A DNA stretch of 64,000 nt from contig CAJTTB010000013.1 in assembly GCA_910579175.1 (NCBI GenBank), positions 1-64,000 of the forward strand, given 5' to 3'. Position numbers and translations under genes: made by a program. Positions 23,394-33,500 of this stretch are shown piece after piece. Numbering within the stretch: position 1 is the stretch's first letter; every line of letters starts with the position of its first letter. Source of the DNA: an uncultured Oscillospiraceae bacterium (GTDB lineage Bacteria; Bacillota; Clostridia; Oscillospirales; Ruminococcaceae). The notes under the pieces are model-generated. The model ran no database searches. It had not been told where the DNA came from and saw nothing but the letters and a program-made list of their open reading frames with translations.

Positions 23394-25271
23394 ATGTTTC
23401 GAACAAATGGGAATCAGCCAAATTCTGGCATGGGATTTTTTTCAGAACTTATGACCAATTTGGTTGTCTTTTTTGACCGATGGATTGAAACGCACAGCAC
23501 GATTTATCGTGTGTTGTCTGGATTTCTTTCGCCCATTGGACAAGGATTTTATAATACTCTCCAACTATTAAAGGCACTACTTAAAAAATTCTATCAATTT
23601 TTACACAGATTACATGGACAACGGGTCAACCGAGCATATCAAAGAAATTTTAGAAAATCCAAAGTGGTTTGGAACAATCTACGCGATTGGTTTTTATCTC
23701 CATTTCGCAAGATACGTTCTATTGCTTTTACTTTAAAGACCGCAGTAACCGAAACTAAAGGGCAAGCTTTTTTTCCAAGAGTAGGACACTTTTTTTATGT
23801 CTGTGGTGTTGGTATCAAAGCAAATACCCATATCATCAAGGGATTTTTTAACTATGCACTTCCAATCGCAGGAATTTACTGGCTTATTTATACCATTCAA
23901 CTGGTTAGTAATTTAACCTTTGTTGTAAATGTCACCTATCATGGTGAAAACTTGGGTTATGTTTCCAACCAAGCTGTTATCAATGAGGCAAAAGAAATCG
24001 TTCAGGGCAGAATGGTTTATTTAAACGATTCCGAACGCATCAAATTGGAACCCAACTATTCCATTGAATTGGTAAACGAACAAGAAGTTGTCAATGAATA
24101 CCAATTGGCAGATGCTATGATTGGATTATCTGGCGACGAAATGTTACAGGCAGAAGGACTTTATATCAATGGGCAATTCTACGGCGCATTATCCCAGTCA
24201 GATGTTATTCAGCAAACACTAGATACCATATTACAGGGTTACTATCAACAAGAAAATGTAGAGGAAGCACATTTCGTAGATGATATTGAAGTCATCTCTG
24301 GTCTGTACTTAACCAATAATATCTTAACAGAACAAGATATTGTGAATTTGTTGCAAAGTGAAGTGATGGCAGAATCCTATTATACCATTGTAGATGGTGA
24401 CACTCCATTGAGAGCTGCTTACAAAAACAATATGGCATATCAGGATTTAAAAGCACTCAATCCCGAAATCGAAAATTCCTCTTGGTTTCGAGGTGGACAA
24501 CAATTATTGTTAAACAAAGCAGAACCTTTCTTATCTGTTGAACTTACCAAAACAGAGATCTATACAGAAGCCATTCCATTTGAAACCGAAACCATTGAAT
24601 CCGCCACACTAGAAAAAGGAAAAGAAGAAGTTTCTAGAGAAGGGGAAAATGGAGAAAATCAAATTACCGCAAAGGTCACTTATATTGATGGTTCCGAAAT
24701 TTCCAGAGAAGTGATGACCACCGAAGTGGTAAAAGAACCAGTGCACAAACAAATTACCAAAGGTACTATGGAACCTGTTGTAGAAGAAGAAACACAAACA
24801 GATAAAAACACAACAAAGGATAATAATAATAAAACAACCAGTCAAAATGCGGCTTCTTCCATTCAATCTGTCGCAAGCAGTTCTGGATTTATCAATCCCT
24901 TACCAGGTTGTTATCTATCTTCTGGTTATGGTACCCGATGGGGTGCTACACATGGTGGTTCTGACCTCTGTGTCAGAGGTGGTACCATGGGTAAACCAAT
25001 CTATGCGGCAGCAAGCGGAACAGTCATCGCAGCATCCAACGCGGGTTCTTATGGAAAATTGGTTAAAATCCGTCACAGCAATGGCATTGAAACTTGGTAT
25101 GCACATACCAGCTCTATGGTGGTTTCCCAAGGACAAACCGTCTCTCAAGGGCAACTGATCGCCTATGCTGGTGCAACTGGACAGGTAACTGGTCCACATC
25201 TCCATTTGGAAGTACGTGTCAACGGCATTCGCAAAAATCCATTGGATTATATTCCTGGAATTGCAAGATAA
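23394..25271 (+). CDS. Membrane-anchored M23 metallopeptidase with LysM and G5 domains
   Basis: A 625-residue cell-wall protein. A cytoplasmic basic region of about 150 residues leads to one membrane segment (residues 160-185, ALPIAGIYWLIYTIQLV). Then come an extracellular stretch, a LysM-like domain (YTIVDGDTPLRAAYKNN), a G5 domain (about 385-450), a low-complexity linker rich in Lys/Asn/Thr and a C-terminal LytM/M23 domain. The zinc ligands are in THGGSDLC and GPHLHLEV. It probably cuts peptide cross-links during growth or sporulation, and resembles SpoIIQ-type or DipM-like factors only in its domain. The start is set by AAAGGAGGTC. Confidence 0.92.
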   Translation: MFRTNGNQPNSGMGFFSELMTNLVVFFDRWIETHSTIYRVLSGFLSPIGQGFYNTLQLLKALLKKFYQFLHRLHGQRVNRAYQRNFRKSKVVWNNLRDWFLSPFRKIRSIAFTLKTAVTETKGQAFFPRVGHFFYVCGVGIKANTHIIKGFFNYALPIAGIYWLIYTIQLVSNLTFVVNVTYHGENLGYVSNQAVINEAKEIVQGRMVYLNDSERIKLEPNYSIELVNEQEVVNEYQLADAMIGLSGDEMLQAEGLYINGQFYGALSQSDVIQQTLDTILQGYYQQENVEEAHFVDDIEVISGLYLTNNILTEQDIVNLLQSEVMAESYYTIVDGDTPLRAAYKNNMAYQDLKALNPEIENSSWFRGGQQLLLNKAEPFLSVELTKTEIYTEAIPFETETIESATLEKGKEEVSREGENGENQITAKVTYIDGSEISREVMTTEVVKEPVHKQITKGTMEPVVEEETQTDKNTTKDNNNKTTSQNAASSIQSVASSSGFINPLPGCYLSSGYGTRWGATHGGSDLCVRGGTMGKPIYAAASGTVIAASNAGSYGKLVKIRHSNGIETWYAHTSSMVVSQGQTVSQGQLIAYAGATGQVTGPHLHLEVRVNGIRKNPLDYIPGIAR

Positions 25272-25296
25272 AAATCTATTTTAATCATTCCAATAT

Positions 25297-25332
25297 AAAA
25301 GCCCCCTTGTCATTATCACAAGGGGGCTTTTG
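25297..25332 (+). terminator. Terminator after the M23 gene
   Basis: AAAAGCCCCCTTGT and ACAAGGGGGCTTTT form a 14-bp stem. Confidence 0.9.
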
Positions 25333-25434
25333 ATTGTGATACAAACAATTTTACAAAGCTTCATAATATACTACAATCTTTTTTATGTTTCTTTCGGTAT
25401 GATTAAAAAAACAACGATAAAAAAGGTGAATGAT

Positions 25435-26988
25435 ATGCTAATTAAAATTCATAATGCCCAACAATTGATAGAATGTGAATATCAACAACCTGTTTTGCTT
25501 TCACAGATTTTAAAAGAGCAACAGGTTTTCATTGACATGCCCTGTAATGGTTTGGGCATTTGCGGAAAATGCAAAGTAATTGTTCGAGGTGATGTTTCTT
25601 TGGCGTCTCCAAAAGAACAAACATTACTCGCTCATGAAACAAACCCAGATATTCGCCTGGCATGTATGACCTATGCACAGGGAGATTGTGAAATCATACT
25701 GATAGAGCAGAAAACGCAGATTGTTACAGATGGATATTTACCTCCATTTGAATATTGTCCCACCAGTCATCAATATGGGTTTGCTGTAGATATTGGCACC
25801 ACTACTGTAGCAGTTTATCTGTATTCTTTACAAGATTGTAAACTGCTTGATAAATATTCCTTTACCAACCCTCAGACTGTCAGCGGAGCAGATGTCGTTT
25901 CCCGTATTCAGGAGTGTTTAAACGGCAAGAGCCAACAACTCCAACAGATGATCTGCGACAAACTCCAACAAGTATTTTTATTGCTTTGTAAACAAAATCA
26001 AATCTCTGCCACTCAAATTGAACCCATTGTGATAACTGGCAACACCACCATGTTATATCTGCTCACCCATCAAGAGGTAGAACCCCTTTCCCATGCGCCT
26101 TTTGAAATAAGCGAATACTTTGGCAAAGTGATACCAACCACCCAAATCGGTTTGACTTGCCTTTCAAATGCAACCGTGTACCTTCCCCGCACCATTTCCG
26201 CCTTTGTTGGCAGTGATATCACCTGTTCTATCCTTTCAAGCGACTTGACAAATTTTCCAAAACCAACACTAATGGTTGATATCGGAACCAATGGAGAAAT
26301 GGCACTCTTCCACCAAAATCAATTATATTGCTGCTCTACTGCGGCGGGACCCGCTTTTGAAGGAGCAGATATCACAATGGGAATGAATGCTGCCTCTGGT
26401 GCCATCAATCACGTCTTCTATCAAGATGGAACGATCTGTTGGAATACCATTCAACACACAAAACCTGTGGGTATCTGCGGTTCTGGGCTAATCGATGCCA
26501 TCGCCTGCTTTATACAGACAGGACTCATTGATGAAACGGGATTGATCAATGAAGAACATAAACAATATGGTCACTACATTACAGAATATCAAGAAGAACC
26601 AGCCATTCAAATTGGTGATAGTCAGATACTGATTACACAAAAGGACATTCGTGCAGTTCAACTTGCAAAAGCAGCCATCTGTGCTGGTATCTATTCCTTG
26701 ATTCATCAGGCAAAATTGGAAGTTACAGCGGTCGATTCCTTTATACTCGCTGGCGGATTTGGCAGCTTTATCAACTGTGAACATGCTGGTGTCATTGGGC
26801 TGATTCCCAAAGAACTCTCCCAAAAAGCACACTCTATTGGAAATGCGGCTGGAATGGGTGCAATTATGATTCTATTAAGTCAAAAAGAACAACTTCACAG
26901 TGAGCAAATTGCCTTACAAGCACAGGCATTAAATCTTGCATCCTCCCCATATTTTATGGATAAGTACATCGAATGTATGATGTTCTAA
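25435..26988 (+). CDS. RamA-like ATP-dependent reductive activator of corrinoid proteins
   Basis: A 517-residue protein. The N-terminal [2Fe-2S] ferredoxin domain has cysteines in CNGLGICGKCKV and a fourth in LACMTYAQG. A central linker follows, then a C-terminal ASKHA-fold ATPase (DUF4445) with AVDIGTTTVAVYLY, MVDIGTNGEMAL, GPAFEGADI and ILAGGFGSFI. Such proteins use ATP and low-potential electrons to reduce inactive Co(II) corrinoids in methyltransferase systems. No corrinoid protein gene lies nearby, so the client is elsewhere. The ATG behind AAGGTGA was chosen; the 35 earlier codons are not needed for the domain. Confidence 0.88.
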   Translation: MLIKIHNAQQLIECEYQQPVLLSQILKEQQVFIDMPCNGLGICGKCKVIVRGDVSLASPKEQTLLAHETNPDIRLACMTYAQGDCEIILIEQKTQIVTDGYLPPFEYCPTSHQYGFAVDIGTTTVAVYLYSLQDCKLLDKYSFTNPQTVSGADVVSRIQECLNGKSQQLQQMICDKLQQVFLLLCKQNQISATQIEPIVITGNTTMLYLLTHQEVEPLSHAPFEISEYFGKVIPTTQIGLTCLSNATVYLPRTISAFVGSDITCSILSSDLTNFPKPTLMVDIGTNGEMALFHQNQLYCCSTAAGPAFEGADITMGMNAASGAINHVFYQDGTICWNTIQHTKPVGICGSGLIDAIACFIQTGLIDETGLINEEHKQYGHYITEYQEEPAIQIGDSQILITQKDIRAVQLAKAAICAGIYSLIHQAKLEVTAVDSFILAGGFGSFINCEHAGVIGLIPKELSQKAHSIGNAAGMGAIMILLSQKEQLHSEQIALQAQALNLASSPYFMDKYIECMMF

Positions 26989-27056
26989 TCATAAACTACC
27001 TAACTGTAAACCATTTAGAAATTTCATTTATCCTTTTTCAAATCCCAGTCTTTATC

Positions 27057-27761
27057 TTAATTTGATTCATATGGTCGAGAGGTCAAAAAATAAATAGCGC
27101 GTTCAATGGAATCCCTCGCATTGCCCCAATCGGCATCTGCTCCACTGTTTCGATAATCAAACATTTTACAGTAATGAGAAACATCATGTGCAATCTCATC
27201 AAGTGATTTTCTGCAAAGATCGGTGCTCACCTGAATAAACTCTGGCAGCGTCTTTTTGTCCATTTTTGCATTGGCATAACAAACCAATTCTTGAAAATGA
27301 ACAAAGCACAATTTTTCCTGTTGTTGATACAAGGCACGAAATTCACCATTCTGCATATACATCTTTATCACTGTATCAAACATTCTTTCCAATGCCCAAT
27401 CAATCTGTTCACAAATAAAACAGGTCTTTTTTGGTTTTTCAACTTCCCTTTTTTTAAAAAATCCGCCGCTATTTCCAACACAAGCGCTTTTTTGTAAGGT
27501 GTGTTCTTGTATTTCCTTTAAATGACTTTCTAACATGAGTGCCAAAGATAGACGATTGTTGCGCTTCATCATCTGGTCAAAATGATGTTTGCAAAAGCCC
27601 TTTTGATTGGTTTCTATTCGTACATCTGGCTCCATCATAGCCGCACCCATAATATATTCTACACTGCGCTGCTCTAGAGTATCTCGGATCATACAGATAG
27701 GGCATCCGCACTTGGGTTCAAACACTTCACTAATTGGTATGGTATAGATACTATCTTTCAT
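27057..27761 (-). CDS. DUF6062-family protein with paired Cys/His modules
   Basis: A 234-residue protein without signal or membrane segment. It carries two similar metal-binding-like modules: CGCPIC with FCKHHF about 50 residues later, and CFICEQ with CFVHF about 45 residues later. The repeat suggests duplication of a zinc or redox unit. The family is unnamed in function. AAGGAG precedes the chosen ATG, 12 codons inside the longest frame. It is convergent with the corrinoid activator gene and not part of an operon. Confidence 0.75.
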   Translation of the reverse strand: MKDSIYTIPISEVFEPKCGCPICMIRDTLEQRSVEYIMGAAMMEPDVRIETNQKGFCKHHFDQMMKRNNRLSLALMLESHLKEIQEHTLQKSACVGNSGGFFKKREVEKPKKTCFICEQIDWALERMFDTVIKMYMQNGEFRALYQQQEKLCFVHFQELVCYANAKMDKKTLPEFIQVSTDLCRKSLDEIAHDVSHYCKMFDYRNSGADADWGNARDSIERAIYFLTSRPYESN

Positions 27762-27887
27762 GTTGACTCTCCTTGTGCCATCTTTATTGATAGCCATATT
27801 TTTTGTTACATTATATCATAATTATGTTATACTGTACTAGAGGATTTTACAGATACCTCGAACAAATTTTATAAAGGAATTATGTTT

Positions 27888-28718
27888 ATGAATCAAATTC
27901 GAGAAGAAAATAGAAATTGTATTGTCACACTGCCGGGATTTAGTTTACAAGACACTTTGGATTGCGGTCAGAGCTTTCGTTGGGAATATCAAGAAGACGG
28001 CTGCTTTTATGGCACTGTCAACAATCGCTTTCAAAAAATTTCACAACAACAAGATGATATTATCTTTTATAATACCAATCGAACAGAATATGAGACCTTC
28101 TGGAAGCATTATTTTGATTTTGACACCAATTATACCGCTATCCAACAACAACTCTGCTCCGACGATACACTACATAAAGCGATACAAATGGTTGGGGGGA
28201 TTCGCATTTTAAGACAAGATCCTTGGGAAACACTCTGTTCTTTTATCATCTCTCAAAACAACAATATCCCAAGAATTAAGGGAATTATCTCCCGTTTTTG
28301 CAGCTTCTTTGGAGAACCCTTGACCGAACAAGTCTACACCTTCCCCACTCCAGAGCGAATTGCGAAATTAACCGTTGAAGAGTTGGCACCTTTGCGGGCT
28401 GGATTTCGCGCCAAATACCTGCTAGATGCCGCCCAAAAGGTGGTCTCTCAAGAGATAAATTTTACACAAATCTCTCAGGGAACCCTTGCAGAAGGAGAGG
28501 AACAATTGCGCAAAATCTATGGGGTTGGTGCTAAAGTGGCACAATGTGTATTGCTATTTGGATTCTATAAGATGGATGCTTTTCCCATTGACACCTGGAT
28601 CAAAAAGGTATTGACAACCTATTACCCAAATGGATTCCCCACACAAGCCAAACCTTATGCAGGCATTGCACAACAATATTTATTTCACTATGTCAGAACT
28701 TATGAAAAACAGTTGTAA
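27888..28718 (+). CDS. 8-oxoguanine DNA glycosylase (Ogg-type, HhH-GPD)
   Basis: A 276-residue base-excision repair enzyme. The N-terminal domain has LDCGQSFRWE, typical of OGG/AlkA-like proteins. The helix-hairpin-helix is YGVGAKVAQCVLLFG with the catalytic Lys in GAKVA, and the conserved Asp is in FPIDTWIKKV. It should remove 8-oxoguanine opposite C and nick the strand. The second ATG was chosen, since the first lies too near the SD (AAAGGA). Single gene. Confidence 0.9.
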   Translation: MNQIREENRNCIVTLPGFSLQDTLDCGQSFRWEYQEDGCFYGTVNNRFQKISQQQDDIIFYNTNRTEYETFWKHYFDFDTNYTAIQQQLCSDDTLHKAIQMVGGIRILRQDPWETLCSFIISQNNNIPRIKGIISRFCSFFGEPLTEQVYTFPTPERIAKLTVEELAPLRAGFRAKYLLDAAQKVVSQEINFTQISQGTLAEGEEQLRKIYGVGAKVAQCVLLFGFYKMDAFPIDTWIKKVLTTYYPNGFPTQAKPYAGIAQQYLFHYVRTYEKQL

Positions 28719-28722
28719 TTTC

Positions 28723-28751
28723 TTGACATTTTTCTATCCATGTGCCATAAT
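28723..28751 (+). promoter_or_regulatory. Promoter of the TPP riboswitch-thiC transcript
   Basis: TTGACA, 17 bp, CATAAT, ending about 20 nt before the riboswitch. Confidence 0.65.
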
Positions 28752-28771
28752 AAATCTACAATTACATGATT

Positions 28772-28866
28772 GAACTGGGGTGCTGAGCAAACTCGGCTGA
28801 GAATGGAATAATTTCCTAAACCCAATGAACCTGATACGGATAATGCCGACGTAGGGAGCTGTTACA
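28772..28866 (+). ncRNA. TPP riboswitch (THI element)
   Basis: The conserved core is present: GGGGTGC, CGGCTGAGA, ACCC, TGAACCTGAT, GGATAATGCC and GTAGGGAGC, in the right order. It senses thiamine pyrophosphate and precedes thiC. Confidence 0.95.
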
Positions 28867-28881
28867 CAAACGCAAAATATC

Positions 28882-28914
28882 ACAGTCGTATCTTGTAGAT
28901 ACGGCTGTTTTTGT
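28882..28914 (+). terminator. Riboswitch-controlled terminator
   Basis: ACAGTCGTATC and GATACGGCTGT form an 11-bp stem (one G-U) followed by TTTTT, 16 nt after the riboswitch. With TPP bound it should stop transcription before thiC. Confidence 0.85.
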
Positions 28915-29032
28915 TGGACAATCAATGGATTATTTATCACATAGTTGTCACAATATGCGTTTTTGTGTCTATAAATTTTCAAACAATCCTTCCCTATGAT
29001 GCGTTATGGTATCATTAGAGGAGGATTTTTTT

Positions 29033-30343
29033 ATGAACTACACGACACAGATGAATGCCGCCAAGCACAACATCATTACCAAAGAAATGGAAGCAGTTGC
29101 CGTATATGAAAATCTACCAATTCAACAACTTGTCGAATTGATAGCAAAGGGGCAGATTGTGATTCCCGCCAATAAACATCACAAATGTTTAAAACCCTAC
29201 GGAATTGGCCGCATGTTAAAGACAAAAATCAATGTCAATTTGGGTACCTCCAAAGACTGTCTTGATACAGAAGTGGAGATGCAAAAGGTACTCAATGCCG
29301 TCGATATGGGAGCGGAAGCGATTATGGATTTGAGTTCTTATGGGGATACCAGAACATTTCGCCGAACATTAACCGCAAAATGTCCCGCCATGTTGGGAAC
29401 GGTTCCCATCTATGATGCAGTTGTCTATTATCACAAACCGCTCAAGGACATTACCGCCCAAGAATGGATTGATGTAGTTCGGATGCATGCAGAAGATGGT
29501 GTGGACTTTATGACCATTCACTGTGGTATCAATCGGGCGACAGCACAGCGATTTAAACAGTCCAAACGCCACACCAATATCGTCTCTCGAGGTGGCTCTA
29601 TTATCTTTGCATGGATGGAATTGACCAACCAAGAGAATCCATTTTTTGAACATTTCGACGAAATTTTAGAGATTTGCCAACAACATGATGTCACTTTGAG
29701 TTTGGGCGATGCATGCCGTCCAGGAAGTATTGAAGATGCTGGCGATATCTCCCAAATAGAAGAGTTGGTTTCCTTAGGTGAATTGACCATGCGGGCATGG
29801 GAAAAAGATGTACAAATCATCATTGAAGGTCCAGGACATATGCCATTAAATCAAATCGCTGCCAATATGCAGATACAGCAAACCATCTGCAAAGGCGCCC
29901 CTTTTTATGTGTTGGGACCACTGGTCACCGACGTTGCACCGGGATATGACCACATTACAGCAGCGATTGGCGGAGCTGTCGCCGCTGCTGCTGGGGCTGC
30001 ATTTTTATGTTATGTCACCCCTGCGGAACATCTCAGATTACCCACATTAGAAGATGTCAAGGAAGGGATTATCGCCGCCAAAATCGCCGCCCATGCTGCG
30101 GATATTGCCAAAGATATTCCCAAGGCAAAAGACTGGGATTTTCAAATGAGTGAAGCGCGCCGCAATTTGGATTGGGAACAACAATTTAAACTGGCAATTG
30201 ACAGCGAAAAACCCCGCCGTTACCGCTGTGAATCCAAACCAGAACATGAAGACACCTGTACCATGTGCGGCAAGATGTGCGCTGTTCGAAACATCAATAA
30301 AATTTTACGCGGAGAAAATGTTGACATTATGGAGTCACAATAA
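29033..30343 (+). CDS. thiC: Phosphomethylpyrimidine synthase
   Basis: A 436-residue radical-SAM enzyme that converts AIR to HMP-P in thiamine synthesis. Motifs include MDLSSYGDTRTFRR, DFMTIHCGINR, SLGDACRPGSIEDAGD, EGPGHMPLNQIAANM and YVLGPLVTDVAPGYDH. The C-terminal iron-sulfur cysteines are in CTMCGKMC. It is the shorter bacterial form without the long N-terminal domain. AGAGGAGG precedes the ATG. It is the only thi gene present and is controlled by the upstream TPP riboswitch. Confidence 0.97.
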   Translation: MNYTTQMNAAKHNIITKEMEAVAVYENLPIQQLVELIAKGQIVIPANKHHKCLKPYGIGRMLKTKINVNLGTSKDCLDTEVEMQKVLNAVDMGAEAIMDLSSYGDTRTFRRTLTAKCPAMLGTVPIYDAVVYYHKPLKDITAQEWIDVVRMHAEDGVDFMTIHCGINRATAQRFKQSKRHTNIVSRGGSIIFAWMELTNQENPFFEHFDEILEICQQHDVTLSLGDACRPGSIEDAGDISQIEELVSLGELTMRAWEKDVQIIIEGPGHMPLNQIAANMQIQQTICKGAPFYVLGPLVTDVAPGYDHITAAIGGAVAAAAGAAFLCYVTPAEHLRLPTLEDVKEGIIAAKIAAHAADIAKDIPKAKDWDFQMSEARRNLDWEQQFKLAIDSEKPRRYRCESKPEHEDTCTMCGKMCAVRNINKILRGENVDIMESQ

Positions 30344-30439
30344 AAATAAGAGCATTATAGTAGGAATTTCCCAATCTTACATTTCTCATAAATTTGTAAA
30401 ATTTCTTTGTAATAATCGGAAAATTACCCCCTTTATCTA

Positions 30440-30590
30440 TTTACAAGTATATCGAAAAGTGTTAGAATGAAAACAAGTAAAAAGTTAAACTTGTCTATTG
30501 TGTGGACAAGTCTGCTTGTTTGTGCCCGTTCGAGATACCTCAGGGCAAAAAGCAAACTTTTTGACGAACATTCTAAGGAGGAAACAATTC
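30440..30590 (+). promoter_or_regulatory. nifJ promoter and structured leader
   Basis: The promoter is TTTACA (30440-30445), 17 bp, TAGAAT (30463-30468). The 115-nt leader contains ACTTGTC/GACAAGT and TTGTGCCC/GGGCAAA stems before AAGGAGG. No known riboswitch class was recognised. Confidence 0.55.
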
Positions 30591-33500
30591 ATGGCGATTA
30601 AAAGAAAAATGAAAACAATGGATGGTAACACTGCCGCTGCTCATGTGTCCTATGCGTTCACAGATGTTGCTGCAATCTATCCTATCACACCATCTTCTAA
30701 CATGGCTGAAGCAACCGATAAATGGGCTGCTGAAGGCAAAACAAATATCTTTGGAGAAACAGTAAAGGTTGTTGAAATGCAATCCGAAGCTGGTGCTGCT
30801 GGTGCAGTTCACGGTTCTTTGTCCGCTGGTGCTTTAACCACCACTTACACTGCTTCTCAAGGCTTATTGTTGATGATTCCTAACATGTATAAAATTGCTG
30901 GTGAATTATTGCCAGGCGTCATCAATGTTTCTGCACGTGCACTGGCTTCTCATGCACTGTCCATCTTTGGCGACCATCAGGACGTATATGCCTGCCGTCA
31001 AACTGGTTTTGCAATGTTGGCATCTACCAACCCACAAGAAGTTATGGACTTAGGCGCTGTTGCTCATTTGGCTGCAATTAAAGGTCGCGTTCCATTTTTG
31101 CACTTCTTTGATGGCTTTAGAACTTCCCATGAATACCAAAAAGTAGCTGCTTGGGATACTGAAACTTTAAAGGAATTGGCTGATTTGGATGCAATCGATG
31201 CATTCCGCAGAAATTCTATGAATCCAGAACATCCTTATCAAAAAGGTACTGCTCAAAATCCAGACATTTTCTTCCAAGCAAAAGAGGCTTCCAATAAATT
31301 CTACAATGCTCTTCCAGCAATCGTAGAAGAATATATGAACAAAGTCAATGAAACAATTGGCAGTGACTATAAACTGTTCAATTACCATGGTGCTCCTGAT
31401 GCAGAACATATTATCATTGGTATGGGTTCTGCTTGTGATACCATTGAAGAAACCATTGATTATTTGAATGCGAATGGTTCTAAAGTTGGTTTAATCAAAG
31501 TTCGCTTGTATCGACCATTCTCCGCAAAACACTTGATTGATGCAATTCCTGCTACTGTAAAACAAATTTCTGTTTTGGACAGAACCAAAGAACCTGGCGC
31601 ACTTGGGGAACCACTGTTCTTAGATGTTGTAGCTGCTTTAAGAGATACACAATTTAAAGATGTTCCTGTATTTGGTGGACGTTATGGATTGGGCTCTAAA
31701 GATACAACTCCAGCACAGATCATCGCTGTATTTAAAAATACCGATAAAAAACAATTTACCATTGGTATCAACGATGATGTCACCTTTACTTCCTTGCCAA
31801 TTGAGGAAACTCCAAACACCACTCCAGCAGGTATTACAAGCTGTAAATTCTGGGGATTGGGCGCAGATGGTACCGTTGGTGCAAATAAAAACTCTGTTAA
31901 AATCATCGGTGACCACACCGACATGAATGTACAGGCTTATTTTGACTATGACTCCAAAAAATCTGGTGGTATCACTGTTTCACATCTTCGTTTTGGCGAT
32001 GCTAAAATCACTTCCACTTATTTGATTAACCAAGCTGACTTTGTCGCTTGTCATAATCCTTCTTATGTTACAAAATACGATATGGTTTCTGATGTAAAAC
32101 CAGGTGGTGTATTCTTGCTCAACTGCGGTTGGACCTTAGAAGAGATGGAACAACATTTACCAGGTCAGATGAAACGCTATATTGCTGAAAACAATGTACA
32201 ATTCTACACCATTGACGGTGTTAAGATTGGTAAGGAAATCGGTTTGGGTGGACGTATCAATACCGTTCTTCAATCTGCATTCTTTAAACTTGCTAATATC
32301 ATTCCTGCTGAAGATGCTATCCAGTATATGAAAGATGCTGCTACTGCTTCTTATGGCAAAAAAGGTGAAGCAATTGTTAAGATGAACCACGACGCAATCG
32401 AAAGAGGTGCGCAAGACGTTCATAAAGTAGAAGTTCCAGAATCTTGGAAAACTGCTGCTGATACTGACTTAACTACAGTTGCCACCGGTGATGATGCAAA
32501 CTTAGTAGATTATATCAACAATATCTTGATTCCTGTATCCGCTCAACAGGGTAATAAACTTCCTGTATCTGCTTTTGTAGAAAGAGAAAACGGCGTTGTG
32601 CCATTGGGCTCTTCTGCTTATGAAAAACGCGGTATTGCAATTGATGTTCCAGTTTGGAATCCTGATAATTGTATTCAATGTAACTTCTGTTCTTATGTTT
32701 GTCCTCACGCAGTTATTCGTCCATTTGTAATGACCGAAGAAGAAGCTGCAAATGCTCCAGAAGGTACTTTATCTGCACCAATGACTGGTTTGACAGACAA
32801 GAAATTTATGATGGCTGTTTCTGTACTAGACTGTACTGGATGTGGCTCTTGTGCCAATGTATGTCCTGGTAAAAAAGGTGAAAAAGCACTTGTTATGCAG
32901 CCATTAAGCACCCAAGAAAGCAAACAAGCTATCTTTGATTACGGCTTTGGTTTACCAGAAAAAGCTGATGTTGCTGAAAAATTCAAAGAAACAACCGTAA
33001 AAGGCAGCCAGTTTAAACAACCATTGCTTGAGTTCTCTGGCGCTTGTGCTGGTTGTGGTGAAACTCCTTATGCAAAATTGGCAACCCAATTATATGGTGA
33101 CAGAATGTATATCGCTAATGCAACTGGATGTTCTTCTATCTGGGGCGGTTCTTCTCCATCTACTCCATATACTGTCAACAAATCTGGATTCGGTCCTGCT
33201 TGGGCTAACTCTTTGTTTGAAGACAATGCCGAATATGGTTATGGTATGTTCTTAGCGCAAAAGGCAATCAGAGATAAATTGATTGGCAAATTAGAAGCAA
33301 AACTTCCAGAAATCGAAAAAGAAGATGTGAAAGAAGCTGTCAAAGGTTATTTGGACACCGTAAATTGCGGTAAATCCAATGGGGCTGCTACCGAAAAATT
33401 AGTAGCCGCTTTAGAAGCTTGTGGCTGTGATTTCTCTAAAGAAATTTTGGCTGACAAAGATTACTTGTCCAAGAAATCCATCTGGATTCTCGGCGGTGAC

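Noticed and set aside
24780..24850. Low-complexity Lys/Asn/Thr stretch as a possible repeat expansion
   Set aside because: It is an ordinary flexible linker between the G5 and M23 domains.
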